DNA from: Spirochaetia bacterium
GTDB lineage: Bacteria > Spirochaetota > Spirochaetia > CADAEX01
Direction of reading: 5' to 3'
Length of the DNA: 59,970 nt
Assembly (NCBI GenBank): GCA_017446885.1
Contig: JAFSOR010000007.1
Location: 1-59,970, forward strand
The translations under genes and the position numbers were made by a program. Shown here piece by piece: positions 24,717 to 33,148 of this stretch. Under the pieces are notes generated by a model. The model did not search any database, was not told where the DNA came from, and was given only the letters and a program-made list of their open reading frames with translations. Positions within the stretch are counted from its first letter, which is position 1. Every line of letters starts with the position of its first letter.

Positions 24717-25353
24717 TTCAAAAGTGAAATCTGAGTATTACATGGCCTGCGCCGACAAGATAATAGCAGCTATGCAGAGCAGGCAGATGGAGTGCATCTA
24801 CTTCGAGTCCAAGAAGGATATGCTTGAGTATCTTAAGGCAGCAGTACCAGCCAAGGCCACTGCCTCCTGGGGTGGCTCCATGACTCTGTATGAGGCCGGA
24901 GTTATCGACCTTTTGCGGGGCGGCCTGTGCAAAGTTATAGACCGGGATGCGGCAAAGACACCAGAGGAAGCACACAAACTGATGCACCAGGCCTTTGATG
25001 CCGACTTCTACTTTATGAGCACAAATGCCATAACCATGGATGGAAAACTGGTGAACATAGACGGCAACGGCAACCGTATTGCAGCCCTTATCTACGGTCC
25101 TAAGACAGTCTATGTGATTGCCGGGATGAACAAGGTGGTAAAGGATGAGGATGCTGCCATGGACAGGATAAAGAACATGGCCGCCCCCATGAACGCAATG
25201 CGCCTGACTACCGGAGCACCGTGCACCAAGACAGGCAGCTGCCTGCACTGCAAGGGAAGCGGCACTATCTGCTGCCACACCCTGGTGACACGCTATTCAC
25301 GCCAAAGCGGGCGGATAAAAGTGCTTCTGGTTGGCGAGGAACTTGGTTACTGA
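24706..25353 (+). CDS. LUD-domain protein (LutC/YkgG-like)
   Basis: A 215-residue LUD (DUF162) domain protein: SWGGSMTLYEAGV, DFYFMSTNAITMDGKLVNIDGNGNR (quoted as two halves, FYFMSTNAIT and GKLVNIDGNG) and YVIAGMNKVV are typical. The C-terminal CTKTGSCLHCKGSGTICC cysteine group is seen in the stand-alone members. LUD proteins take part in L-lactate oxidation with LutA/LutB, absent here. The ATG at 24706 is preceded by AGGAGG 8 nt upstream; a GTG at 24700 is less likely. Translationally linked to the kinase. Confidence 0.82.
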   Translation: MVTNSKVKSEYYMACADKIIAAMQSRQMECIYFESKKDMLEYLKAAVPAKATASWGGSMTLYEAGVIDLLRGGLCKVIDRDAAKTPEEAHKLMHQAFDADFYFMSTNAITMDGKLVNIDGNGNRIAALIYGPKTVYVIAGMNKVVKDEDAAMDRIKNMAAPMNAMRLTTGAPCTKTGSCLHCKGSGTICCHTLVTRYSRQSGRIKVLLVGEELGY

Positions 25354-25394
25354 GGAAATTTTTAGTATATTATCAGAGTAAATCTGGAGGACAC

Positions 25395-25937
25395 ATGAAA
25401 ATAGGAAAAAATAGTGTTGTAACATTTGATTACATTCTTAAGGACGAGGATGGCAATGTGCTTGAGGATACCGAAGGTCAGGGCTCAAGCTACCTGCATG
25501 GATACGGCAACCTGCTTCCTGCACTGGAAGATGCCCTGGAGGGACTGGAGCCCGGAGATTCCATCCAGAAGAAACTGACTGTGGACGAAGGTTTCGGAGC
25601 TTATGACGATACACTGGTCATCTCTTTCCCTATCTCTGAATTCGGCGACAACAAGCCAGAGGTGGGCCAGGAGATTCTTATGCCTAACGACGATGGCGAC
25701 GACGTTATCTTCGAGGTGGTTGAGATCGAGGACGGTATGGTAACCCTGGATGGAAACCATCCATACGCCGACATGCCGCTTGACTTTGAAATCACAGTCA
25801 AAGATGTGCGCGAGGCTACTCCAGAGGAGATCGAGGCCGGTGACATCGAGTATGACGATGACTGCTGCTGCGGTGATGACGACTGTGACTGCGGTTGCCA
25901 CCACCACGATGATAATGAGGACAGCGGCTGTCTTTAA
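25395..25937 (+). CDS. slyD: FKBP-type peptidyl-prolyl isomerase, SlyD-like, with metal-binding tail
   Basis: A 180-residue SlyD-type FKBP. The FKBP half (GKNSVVTFDYILKDEDG, YLHGYGNLLPALEDALEG) is interrupted by the IF chaperone insert around residues 70-125 (VDEGFGAYDD, DMPLDFEI). The last 30 residues are rich in Asp, Cys and His (CCCG, CDCGCHHH), the nickel/zinc-binding tail known from SlyD. Acts as folding helper and metal store in the cytoplasm. GGAGG 5 nt before ATG 25395; the longer frame upstream overlaps the LUD gene and is not used. Confidence 0.9.
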   Translation: MKIGKNSVVTFDYILKDEDGNVLEDTEGQGSSYLHGYGNLLPALEDALEGLEPGDSIQKKLTVDEGFGAYDDTLVISFPISEFGDNKPEVGQEILMPNDDGDDVIFEVVEIEDGMVTLDGNHPYADMPLDFEITVKDVREATPEEIEAGDIEYDDDCCCGDDDCDCGCHHHDDNEDSGCL

Positions 25938-26037
25938 AAAATTTTAGATTTTTGCTGAATATACTATGTACTAAAACAGAAAAAAAGGTTAAACTCATTG
26001 AACGTGAAATAAAAATCTCTTAAAAAGGAGTCTTGCT

Positions 26038-26124
26038 ATGCCTTGCGGAAGAAAACGGAAAAGACATAAGATCGCAACTCATAAAAGAAAGAAAAAGCTG
26101 AGAAAGAACAGACATAAGAAGTAA
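26038..26124 (+). CDS. 28-aa AURKAIP1/COX24-domain small basic protein
   Basis: A 28-residue gene: MPCGRKRKRHKIATHKRK, then KKLRKNRHKK. It is extremely basic and matches the small AURKAIP1/COX24-domain proteins annotated in spirochaetes and Bacteroidetes, related to the mitochondrial ribosomal protein mS38. AAGGAG 7 nt before the ATG. It is likely a small ribosomal subunit component. The gene stands alone between the FKBP and ferredoxin genes and is too short for usual gene finders. Confidence 0.85.
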   Translation: MPCGRKRKRHKIATHKRKKKLRKNRHKK

Positions 26125-26133
26125 TTCCTCGGT

Positions 26134-26162
26134 TTGACAGCACCGTTAATTCGGTGTATATT
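26134..26162 (+). promoter_or_regulatory. Ferredoxin promoter with palindromic spacer
   Basis: Perfect TTGACA (26134-26139), 17-nt spacer, TATATT (26157-26162). The spacer contains the dyad CACCG-TTAATT-CGGTG (26141-26156), placed where a repressor would block polymerase. Confidence 0.65.
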
Positions 26163-26181
26163 ATAATAAAGGAGACATGAA

Positions 26182-26355
26182 ATGGCATATTCTATTAAGG
26201 CAGACGAATGTCTGAATTGCGGTGCTTGCGAAGGCGAATGCCCAAACGAAGCAATCAGCGAACAGGATGGAAAGAGAGTAATTGCTGCTGACAAGTGTGT
26301 TTCTTGCGGTTGCTGCAAAGATGCATGCCCAGCTGATGCAATTGTAGAAGGCTGA
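26182..26355 (+). CDS. 2[4Fe-4S] ferredoxin
   Basis: A 57-residue clostridial-type ferredoxin. Cluster 1: C10, C13, C16, C20-P; cluster 2: C39, C42, C45, C49-P, both CxxCxxCxxxCP. It serves as low-potential electron carrier for enzymes such as pyruvate:ferredoxin oxidoreductase and hydrogenase, in keeping with anaerobic life. GGAGA 6 nt before ATG; own promoter upstream and a strong terminator downstream, so it is monocistronic and probably highly expressed. Confidence 0.95.
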   Translation: MAYSIKADECLNCGACEGECPNEAISEQDGKRVIAADKCVSCGCCKDACPADAIVEG

Positions 26356-26375
26356 TCATAATTTATATGATTGAA

Positions 26376-26401
26376 AGTCCCCGTAAGGGGACTTTTTTTT
26401 T
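26376..26401 (+). terminator. Rho-independent terminator of the ferredoxin gene
   Basis: AGTCCCC-GTAA-GGGGACT (26376-26393) followed by a run of eight T. Confidence 0.92.
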
Positions 26402-26464
26402 GTTTTTTTAAAATTTTTTTCAAAAATTTGAAGCAAAATTGATTTTTTTGTTGTTATAGGAGGT

Positions 26465-27121
26465 ATGAACATAAAGACAATGCCTCCAGAGGAGAGGCCC
26501 AGAGAAAAATTATTATCATGCGGAGCAGCATACCTTTCGGATGTGGAGCTTATGGCTGTTATGCTTGGAAGCGGCATAAGGGGAAAGGATATCTTTGCCC
26601 TTGCGGACGAGATAGTGCACCAGATTGACAGCCGTGGAATGAACATGGGGATAGAGGAGCTGATTAAGACCGATGGGCTGGGGCTGGCCAAGGCCACCAC
26701 CCTGGCCGCTTCGTTTGAGTTTGCAAGGCGGCGGCTTCTGCCCAGCACTATGCGGATCCGGTTTCCCAAGGATATTCTTCCAGCAGTGGCCCACTATGCC
26801 GACCGTCCGCAGGAATACTTTATCTGCCTGTCGCTTAACGGTGCCCACGAGATTACCCACACACGTGTTGTGTCCATAGGCCTTGTGAACCGCACCATGG
26901 TCCACCCGCGGGAGGTGTTCTCGGACCCCATAAAGGACAGGGCCGCCGCCATAATATGCGCCCACAACCACCCAAGCGGCAGCACCGAGCCCAGCAAGGA
27001 GGACAGGGATGTTACCGAGATGATAAAGCAGGCTGGGAAAATACTGGGGATTGAGCTGCTGGACCACATTATTTTTTCGCCCAGAGGATATTACAGCTTT
27101 GCAGAAAGAAAAGAACTGTAG
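26465..27121 (+). CDS. radC: RadC/JAB-domain DNA repair-family protein
   Basis: A 218-residue RadC family protein. N-terminal helix-hairpin-helix part (PPEERPREKLLSCGAAYLSD) and C-terminal JAB/MPN domain with the JAMM metal motif H167-x-H169, S177, D180 in AHNHPSGSTEPSKED. Molecular function remains unsettled in the family; metal-dependent hydrolase is likely. The ribosome binding site AGGAGG is only one base away from ATG 26465, while the next in-frame ATG (26480) is 16 nt from it; family N-termini (IKxMPxEERPREK) favour 26465. Confidence 0.88.
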   Translation: MNIKTMPPEERPREKLLSCGAAYLSDVELMAVMLGSGIRGKDIFALADEIVHQIDSRGMNMGIEELIKTDGLGLAKATTLAASFEFARRRLLPSTMRIRFPKDILPAVAHYADRPQEYFICLSLNGAHEITHTRVVSIGLVNRTMVHPREVFSDPIKDRAAAIICAHNHPSGSTEPSKEDRDVTEMIKQAGKILGIELLDHIIFSPRGYYSFAERKEL

Positions 27122-27133
27122 TAATATGAGGAT

Positions 27134-27331
27134 ATGGACGATAAACTGATTTTTATAAACGGTTTCAGCCGTGACGAGGTGTTTGAGATTATGCGGGCTG
27201 TCAAGAAAGTGGTAAAAGAGCCTAATGATGTGGCGTTCTGCATGGGCACCCCCGATAATATGTCATTCACAGTCAAGGAGCTTATCAGCCAGGTGACCGA
27301 AGAGCACCGGATGATGACAAAAGGAAAATGA
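27134..27331 (+). CDS. DUF3783 family small protein
   Basis: A 65-residue protein of the DUF3783 family, whose function is unknown. LIFINGFSRDEVFEIMRAVK and CMGTPDNMSFTVKELI fit family members. It overlaps the cation transporter start by 4 bp (ATGA), so the two are cotranslated. Either GAGG 2 nt or a TAATAT 6 nt before the ATG could drive its start. Confidence 0.75.
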   Translation: MDDKLIFINGFSRDEVFEIMRAVKKVVKEPNDVAFCMGTPDNMSFTVKELISQVTEEHRMMTKGK

Positions 27332-28440
27332 ACCATACAGAATATGGCAAGCGGGCCAGCATAATAGGGATCTGCTGCAATGTGCTGCTCTGCCTGGGCA
27401 AGCTTGCAGCGGGATATTTAAGCGGAAGTATCTCCATAGTAGCAGACGGACTTAACAATCTGTCTGATGCCTCCGGGAATGCAGTAAGCTTCTTAGGATT
27501 CAAACTGGGAGAGAAAAAGCCCGACGCAGAGCATCCCTATGGCCATGCCAGGTATGAATATCTGGCAGGGCTTACTGTATCGGTCATAGTACTGGCACTG
27601 GGGTTTTCCCTCTGCAAAGAGGCAGTTCTCAAGATTATCCACCCCGAGGATCTTACTTTCAGCTGGCTTTCCATAATCATCCTTATAATCTCCATAGCAG
27701 TAAAATACTGGATATCTTTCTTCAGCCGCAAAGCCGGAGAAAAGATAAAATCTGACACCCTGAAGGCGGTAGCCATAGACAGCAGGAACGATGTCATAGC
27801 CACCTCTGCAGTACTGGCTGGAGTTATTTTCAGCTGTTTCTCAAACCTCAAGAGGCTGGATGGAATCATCGGTCTGGCTGTTGCATTGTTCATCATCTAC
27901 AGCGGCATTGAGCTGGTCCGTGATATGCTCTCTCCCCTTCTGGGTGAAAGTCCTGATCCGGAGCTGGTGAGAAAAATAGAGGAGAAAGTGCTGAGCTATC
28001 CTAAGGTGCTGGGAATCCACGACCTTATGGTCCACGATTACGGCCCTGGTCACACCTTTGCAAGCCTCCATGTGGAGATGCCCGCCGAGATGAATGTGCT
28101 GGAGAGCCACGACCTGATAGACTGCATAGAGAATGACCTTAAAGAAGATGGAATCCAGACATCTATACACTTTGACCCTATCGTCACCAAGGACAGCCGT
28201 GTCGCAGAGATGAGGACAGCAATTGCGGGCAAGATCAAGGCTTTGGATGACCACCTGACTATTCACGACCTGCGGCTTGTCATAGGGCCAACACACACCA
28301 ATGTCCTATTTGACCTTGTGTTCCCCGCCGGTTTCAAAGGGGACACCGATAAAATGGTAAAAGAGGTAGAAGCTTTCATCAAGGGGCTGGACGAAAAGAA
28401 CATCCCTAAAATAAAGGTGGAGCAGGGCTATACCCGTTAG
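27328..28440 (+). CDS. Cation diffusion facilitator (FieF/ZitB-like) efflux protein
   Basis: A 370-residue CDF transporter exporting Zn, Fe, Mn or similar ions in exchange for protons. ADGLNNLSDASGN and HPYGHARYEYLA carry the metal-site residues of TM2 and the loop after it; DSRNDVIATSAVL gives TM5 (the usual HxxxD site reads D..N-D here). The cytoplasmic C-terminal domain is longer than usual (about 85 extra residues). Its stop codon overlaps the converging MATE gene by 4 bp. Confidence 0.88.
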   Translation: MNHTEYGKRASIIGICCNVLLCLGKLAAGYLSGSISIVADGLNNLSDASGNAVSFLGFKLGEKKPDAEHPYGHARYEYLAGLTVSVIVLALGFSLCKEAVLKIIHPEDLTFSWLSIIILIISIAVKYWISFFSRKAGEKIKSDTLKAVAIDSRNDVIATSAVLAGVIFSCFSNLKRLDGIIGLAVALFIIYSGIELVRDMLSPLLGESPDPELVRKIEEKVLSYPKVLGIHDLMVHDYGPGHTFASLHVEMPAEMNVLESHDLIDCIENDLKEDGIQTSIHFDPIVTKDSRVAEMRTAIAGKIKALDDHLTIHDLRLVIGPTHTNVLFDLVFPAGFKGDTDKMVKEVEAFIKGLDEKNIPKIKVEQGYTR

Positions 28441-29780
28441 CCATCCTCCTTGGGCAGGCGCCCGAAAAAGAACATTGCGAATGGCACTGTTATAGGGGCC
28501 GACAGTATAAGGGCCAGAGGCTGTGCCTCCTGGATTCCCGCAAGGCCGCGGAAGTGGGAAAGAATAAGTATGGATGGGATAAACAGAAGGCCGCTCCTGA
28601 ATGCCGAAAGGAGCGATGCACCCAGCCGGTAGCCGGTGCTCTGCATAAGCATCTCGGTAACCATGCACGCAGGCAGGAGCAGGTATGCAGCAGCCTGGAG
28701 CCGCAGAGCCCGCTTCCCTATAGCCACAACTGCGGCATCATCACGCAAAAGCCTTATAAGCTGTGGTGCAAAGACAATCAGGACAATCACACCAACAACA
28801 ATGATGCATTCTGCCGCCATAATGGTAAAGCGGTAGCTCTGCCGTATGCGGGAATAGCGCTTTGCTCCATAGTTGTAGGCCGACACCGGCTGGAACCCCT
28901 GCCCCACCCCCAGGGCGAAAGAGAATGTAAAGAATGTAAGCCTTGATACAATGCTCATCGCCGCCACAGCTGCATCGCCATAAAGGGCACACTGGGCATT
29001 GAGGACCACGGTGGTAAGACTGTGGAGCCCCTGCCTAAGCAGGCTTGGAAAACCGGTGGCTGCAATATTTGCCATGACAGCAGGAGATGCTTTAAGCGCC
29101 TGCCTTATAGAAAGAACACTCTCGGTCTTTCCGCGCCTGAACATGGAGAACAGGATAAACCAGCCTATAAACTGGCTTATGGCAGTGGAAAGGCCTGCCC
29201 CATATATCCCCATTTTAAAGCCGAACATCAGGATAGGGTCGCCTATCATATTTAATACTGCTCCAGAGAGCATACCTATCATGCCTAGTTTAGCCTTGCC
29301 CTCGTAGCGCAGGAAGTTGTTCAGAGTATAACTGCTGCACATGAACGGTGCAGATATCAAGATAAAGGAGATATAGGTCTTGGCATAGGGTGCAATGGTG
29401 GGGGTGCTGCCTAAAATCATAACTATAGGGTCAAGCCAGATAAAGCCGATGACCGCAATAATAAATCCCCAGAACATGGAGCCGAAGAATCCTGCAGAGG
29501 CATGGAGCGATGCATTTTCTTTATCCCCTGCACCAAGAGACCTGGAGAGGATGCTGCCGCCACCCTGTCCGAACATAAACCCGAAGGCCTGGATAATAGC
29601 CATAAAACCGAACACTATGCCGACCGCCCCGCTGGCGCTGGTCCCCAAAAGGCCTACAAAAGCCGTGTCCACTATGTTGTATAGGTTACTCACCAGCATG
29701 GTTATTATGCTGGGTACAGCCAGGCGCAGAACCAGACCCGATACCGGGGTGTCTATCATGCGGTCTTTCATTTCATGCAT
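28437..29780 (-). CDS. MATE family efflux transporter
   Basis: A 447-residue MATE (NorM/DinF-like) transporter with twelve helices in two six-helix halves: PSIITMLVSNLYNIVDTAFVG and FGFMFGQGGGSILSRSLGAG in the first, FSFALGVGQGFQPVSAYNYGA in the second, each with conserved Gly/Gln. Exports cationic compounds by Na or H exchange. Its start overlaps the response regulator stop by 8 bp, so the two-component system probably controls it. Confidence 0.88.
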   Translation of the reverse strand: MHEMKDRMIDTPVSGLVLRLAVPSIITMLVSNLYNIVDTAFVGLLGTSASGAVGIVFGFMAIIQAFGFMFGQGGGSILSRSLGAGDKENASLHASAGFFGSMFWGFIIAVIGFIWLDPIVMILGSTPTIAPYAKTYISFILISAPFMCSSYTLNNFLRYEGKAKLGMIGMLSGAVLNMIGDPILMFGFKMGIYGAGLSTAISQFIGWFILFSMFRRGKTESVLSIRQALKASPAVMANIAATGFPSLLRQGLHSLTTVVLNAQCALYGDAAVAAMSIVSRLTFFTFSFALGVGQGFQPVSAYNYGAKRYSRIRQSYRFTIMAAECIIVVGVIVLIVFAPQLIRLLRDDAAVVAIGKRALRLQAAAYLLLPACMVTEMLMQSTGYRLGASLLSAFRSGLLFIPSILILSHFRGLAGIQEAQPLALILSAPITVPFAMFFFGRLPKEDG

Positions 29781-30429
29781 CCACCAGCCCTATATGGATT
29801 GCGTATTTTATAAGCTCCACCATGTTGCTGCAGTTAAGTTTCTGCATTATGTTGGTGCGGTGGTTGATCACAGTCTTTGAGCTTATGCAAAGCTCCTTGG
29901 CAATGTCACGGATCTCCCGCCCCTCGGCTAAAAGCCGCAGTATCTCCTGCTCTCTGGAAGAAAGGGTATCGTATGTGCTGTTCTCGGGCTGCTCCAACTC
30001 TTCGCCCGGAGAGATAAGGCTTGCTATAACCTTGCTGCTTATGCGGCTGTCCACATATGTCTCGCCCGACAGAACCTTCTTTATGCCATCCATAATGCTG
30101 TCCATGTCGGCCTCTTTAAGAATATAGCCCTTGGCTCCAGCCTTGAGGGATTCCGTGATATAAATAACCTTAGAGTACATTGAAAGCATGACAATTTTTG
30201 TTCCGGGAATCCTCTGTAGAATCTTTTTGGTCAGCTCTATCCCAGATGCACCGTAAAGTGAAATATCCATCACAATAAGGTCCGGGTTAAGAAAGACAGC
30301 CTTGTCATAGCCTTCCTCGCTGTTTCCTGCCTCAAAAACCTGCTCTGCAATATTTTTCCTTAAAAGCTCTGCACCTATACTGGCCCTGATAGCCGGGTGG
30401 TCATCCACCAGAAGAATTTTCTTAACCAT
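29773..30429 (-). CDS. NarL/LuxR family response regulator
   Basis: A 218-residue regulator. Receiver domain with DD at residues 9-10 and phospho-acceptor in DLIVMDISLYGASG, K in YILKEAD; LuxR-type helix-turn-helix in LSSREQEILRLLAEGREIRD and SSKTVINHRTNIMQKL. Partner of the histidine kinase immediately upstream (8-bp overlap). Likely activates genes on phosphorylation; MATE pump downstream is a candidate target. Confidence 0.92.
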   Translation of the reverse strand: MVKKILLVDDHPAIRASIGAELLRKNIAEQVFEAGNSEEGYDKAVFLNPDLIVMDISLYGASGIELTKKILQRIPGTKIVMLSMYSKVIYITESLKAGAKGYILKEADMDSIMDGIKKVLSGETYVDSRISSKVIASLISPGEELEQPENSTYDTLSSREQEILRLLAEGREIRDIAKELCISSKTVINHRTNIMQKLNCSNMVELIKYAIHIGLVDA

Positions 30430-31699
30430 TTTCCTTTCCTTTGAACGGAATCCGTACGCTTATCTTTGTACCTTTATCGGGCTTAGATGTCACATTAAAT
30501 GTTCCGCTGTAATACTTAACCCGCTCCTGCATACCATAGAAACCGATATGCTCTTTTGTAAGGCCTTTGCCTATGCTGCTGTCAGGAAGCCCCACTCCAT
30601 TGTCAGACACCGAGAACATGACAAACGGATATGAATAGATGAACTTCATAGTAACCTTGGAGGCCTTGGCATATTTTACCACATTGTTAAGGATTTCCTG
30701 GATTATGCGGAACATGCTTATCCTCATGTCCTCGGGCAGTGATATCTTGTTCAAACCAGTGCTGGAAATTGAAAGCTGTATATCTTTGGCTATAAGAATT
30801 TCAGATGCATAGCTTTTTATCACATCGACAAAATCCTCTCCCGATGCTCCAGAAGATATGAATGGAATAAGATTGAATGAGATATCCCGGGCCTCATCTA
30901 TGATGGCAGAAATCTCGCTTGAAATATGCTCCTTATGGCCGGCAGGAATCACTGAATCGGTATAAGCTTTAAGCTCCCTAAGACGGTGAACCAGACTGTC
31001 GTGTATATCTATGGCAATGCGCTTTCGCTCATCATCTCTTATGTGGATAATGGTCTTGGCCATCTTCTGCATCTCCTCTTCCCGCTCAAGACGCTGCTCG
31101 ATACGGGCATTCCGGAATATTGCAAAAGAAGAGATTAAGATAAGAATGACAACAATCGCATAGGACATAAGAAGATTCTGGCGCTGCTGAGTCCTGTTTA
31201 CCCGCTGGCAGAAATGGCGTAAAAGCCCGAAGAAACGGTCCATCTCCTGAGTATCCCTGGCAACCCAGAGAACAAGGGTGGCAAACTCGCTTAAGTTTTC
31301 ACCGGCCTGAAGCAGACCGGTAAGTTTAAACTGTATATTCTGCCAGTTGTAGACCAGGACTCGCCTGATATCGTGCACCTGAGGATACTTTCGCTCTATC
31401 TTCTCAAATGTGTTGTCGTCGGAAATCTGTTCCATCGAGAAATCAAAATCCTCAAAATCCCTTATAAGCTTTTCCTGCTCAGCAGAACGGCCTGGTGAAG
31501 GAGATGTGACATATGAGAAAACAGATGTACGCAGAATAAGCCAGTTTTCGTACATGGTGTCAACTTCAGAGTTCTTTAATACAAAACTTTCCTGGCTGAA
31601 AAAAGATATGGTGATTGTATAAATCACTATGCTTATCAAGAATATTTCGACGCATAAGAGAACTGCAATTTTTCTAAGATTCTTGAGGTTTATTATCAC
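30422..31699 (-). CDS. Sensor histidine kinase, HisKA_3 (NarX/DegS-like) type
   Basis: A 425-residue membrane kinase. First helix near the N-terminus (IAVLLCVEIFLISIVIYTI), an extracytoplasmic segment of about 130 residues, a second helix (AIVVILILISSFAIF), then DDERKRIAIDIHDSLVHRL with the phospho-accepting His, and an ATPase domain with NNVVKYAKA and DNGVGLP. GTG at 31699 is chosen because AGGAGA lies 8 nt upstream; the longer ATG at 31747 would fall inside the upstream terminator stem-loop. The signal sensed is unknown. Confidence 0.87.
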   Translation of the reverse strand: MIINLKNLRKIAVLLCVEIFLISIVIYTITISFFSQESFVLKNSEVDTMYENWLILRTSVFSYVTSPSPGRSAEQEKLIRDFEDFDFSMEQISDDNTFEKIERKYPQVHDIRRVLVYNWQNIQFKLTGLLQAGENLSEFATLVLWVARDTQEMDRFFGLLRHFCQRVNRTQQRQNLLMSYAIVVILILISSFAIFRNARIEQRLEREEEMQKMAKTIIHIRDDERKRIAIDIHDSLVHRLRELKAYTDSVIPAGHKEHISSEISAIIDEARDISFNLIPFISSGASGEDFVDVIKSYASEILIAKDIQLSISSTGLNKISLPEDMRISMFRIIQEILNNVVKYAKASKVTMKFIYSYPFVMFSVSDNGVGLPDSSIGKGLTKEHIGFYGMQERVKYYSGTFNVTSKPDKGTKISVRIPFKGKENG

Positions 31700-31712
31700 C
31701 TTGCTTTCTCCT

Positions 31713-31758
31713 AAAAATAAAAAACCTTGTACTATAATATACACCATAATACAAGGTT
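31713..31758 (-). terminator. Terminator between the M20 peptidase and histidine kinase genes
   Basis: Minus strand: AACCTTGTA, 18-nt loop, TACAAGGTT (31758-31723) then TTTTTATTTTT. The loop contains TATTATA-like sequence, so a promoter for the kinase may be embedded. Confidence 0.65.
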
Positions 31759-31780
31759 ATGTCTTAAAAGAGAATTATTT

Positions 31781-33139
31781 TTACTTGCACCAGCGGTAAA
31801 TAGTCACAGCCAGAACCTTTATGCTCTTGATATAGTCATCAAGACTTATGTATTCATCGGTGCTATGCGCCATCTTTATGTCGCCTGGCCCATATACTAT
31901 GGCAGGTATATTTCCCTGGTTGCCAAAGTGCCGGGCATCGCAGCCGCCGCCAAGCTGGGTTATGACAGGCTCTTTGCCAATCACATCCCTGATTGCATCC
32001 TCTGTAAGAGTCTTAATATCCTGCTTGTCGGCAGGGAGCATATACGCATCATCATAATGCTGGAACTTAATTACAGGTGGATTGCTCTTAAGCCATTCAT
32101 CATCTACATTCAGCACAGCCTCTTTAAGCATCTTTTTAACTTTGACTATTCCATCCTTGCCAGTTCCCAGCCCAGGAGAGAAATATGCAACACCGTTTAT
32201 GACACACTCTGCTGCGGTGGCAGTAGCATAGGTACCTCCTTTGATTGTACCAATGCACAGAGACATCATGGTTTTTTCCTTATTAAGTCCTTTCTCAAGG
32301 CTTATGAGGCTATCCACCACAAGAGCTGCCTTCTCTATGGCACTTATACCGAATGGTTTGTTATTCTGCCAACGGGATCCAGCATGGGTTTCGTGACCTT
32401 TGATCCGTACTTCCCAGTAGACACCGCCACCATTTCCATTCAGAATTACATTTCCACCTGGGCCTGCAGGCTCGGTGACAATTGCAGCATCAGCGGTATA
32501 GCCATCTGCAACAATACCAAGGGCACCACCGCCAGCATGCTCCTCGTTCACTACAGTCTGAAGCATAATATCGCCAGAGAGCGGAACTTTTAGGGCGGTC
32601 AGCGCCTCAACTGCACTGACCATTGCGGCAACACCACCTTTCATATCCACTGCTCCGCGACCATAGAGCTTCCCATCTGCTATCTCGGCACCGAACGGGT
32701 CATGATGCCATTTGCTTAAGTCTCCTACCGGAACTGTATCGATATGACCGTTTAAGATAAGGGATTTTCCACCTCCCTTTCCTTTCAGTTTACCAATCAG
32801 ATTAGGCCGGTCTTTGTAGGATTTAAGCCTGTCATAAGGCGATGCCATAAGCTGCTCATAGGTGAACTTGTCCTCGGTCATAAGAGGCATGTCCAAGCCT
32901 TCCTCTCCGATAGACGGCACCTGTGCCACCTCTGGGAAAAGTTCGAACATCTTCTTTACGTCAGCCTCTTTCAGCTCCGCCTCAAGCCCTAAACCAACTA
33001 TCTTGTCCCGGACAAACTCCTGAGCCTTTTTCTCATAGCCTGTCACACTGTTAATTTTGACTAGATCCCCAAGGAACTTGATAAAATTATCACGGTGTTC
33101 ATCTACATACTGTAAAAGCTGTTGTTCAATTTTATCCAT
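31781..33139 (-). CDS. M20 family metallopeptidase (ArgE/DapE/CPG2-like)
   Basis: A 452-residue zinc exopeptidase or deacylase. Metal ligands appear in LILNGHIDTVPVG (H, D), YGRGAVDMKGG, TVVNEEHAGG (catalytic E-E) and GGGCDARHFGN; the central dimerisation lid runs roughly 210-330. Substrate not identifiable (N-acyl amino acid, dipeptide or carbamoyl compound). It begins 10 bp after the TRAP permease stop, so the TRAP system may import its substrate. Confidence 0.87.
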   Translation of the reverse strand: MDKIEQQLLQYVDEHRDNFIKFLGDLVKINSVTGYEKKAQEFVRDKIVGLGLEAELKEADVKKMFELFPEVAQVPSIGEEGLDMPLMTEDKFTYEQLMASPYDRLKSYKDRPNLIGKLKGKGGGKSLILNGHIDTVPVGDLSKWHHDPFGAEIADGKLYGRGAVDMKGGVAAMVSAVEALTALKVPLSGDIMLQTVVNEEHAGGGALGIVADGYTADAAIVTEPAGPGGNVILNGNGGGVYWEVRIKGHETHAGSRWQNNKPFGISAIEKAALVVDSLISLEKGLNKEKTMMSLCIGTIKGGTYATATAAECVINGVAYFSPGLGTGKDGIVKVKKMLKEAVLNVDDEWLKSNPPVIKFQHYDDAYMLPADKQDIKTLTEDAIRDVIGKEPVITQLGGGCDARHFGNQGNIPAIVYGPGDIKMAHSTDEYISLDDYIKSIKVLAVTIYRWCK

Positions 33140-33148
33140 ATTGTCTCC

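Noticed and set aside
25841..25937. Cys/His-rich FKBP tail as an independent metallothionein or RiPP gene
   Set aside because: It is in frame with a complete SlyD-like FKBP, whose family carries such tails.
31699..31747. ATG 31747 as the start of the histidine kinase
   Set aside because: It lies inside the terminator stem-loop and has no ribosome binding site; GTG 31699 has AGGAGA at correct spacing.
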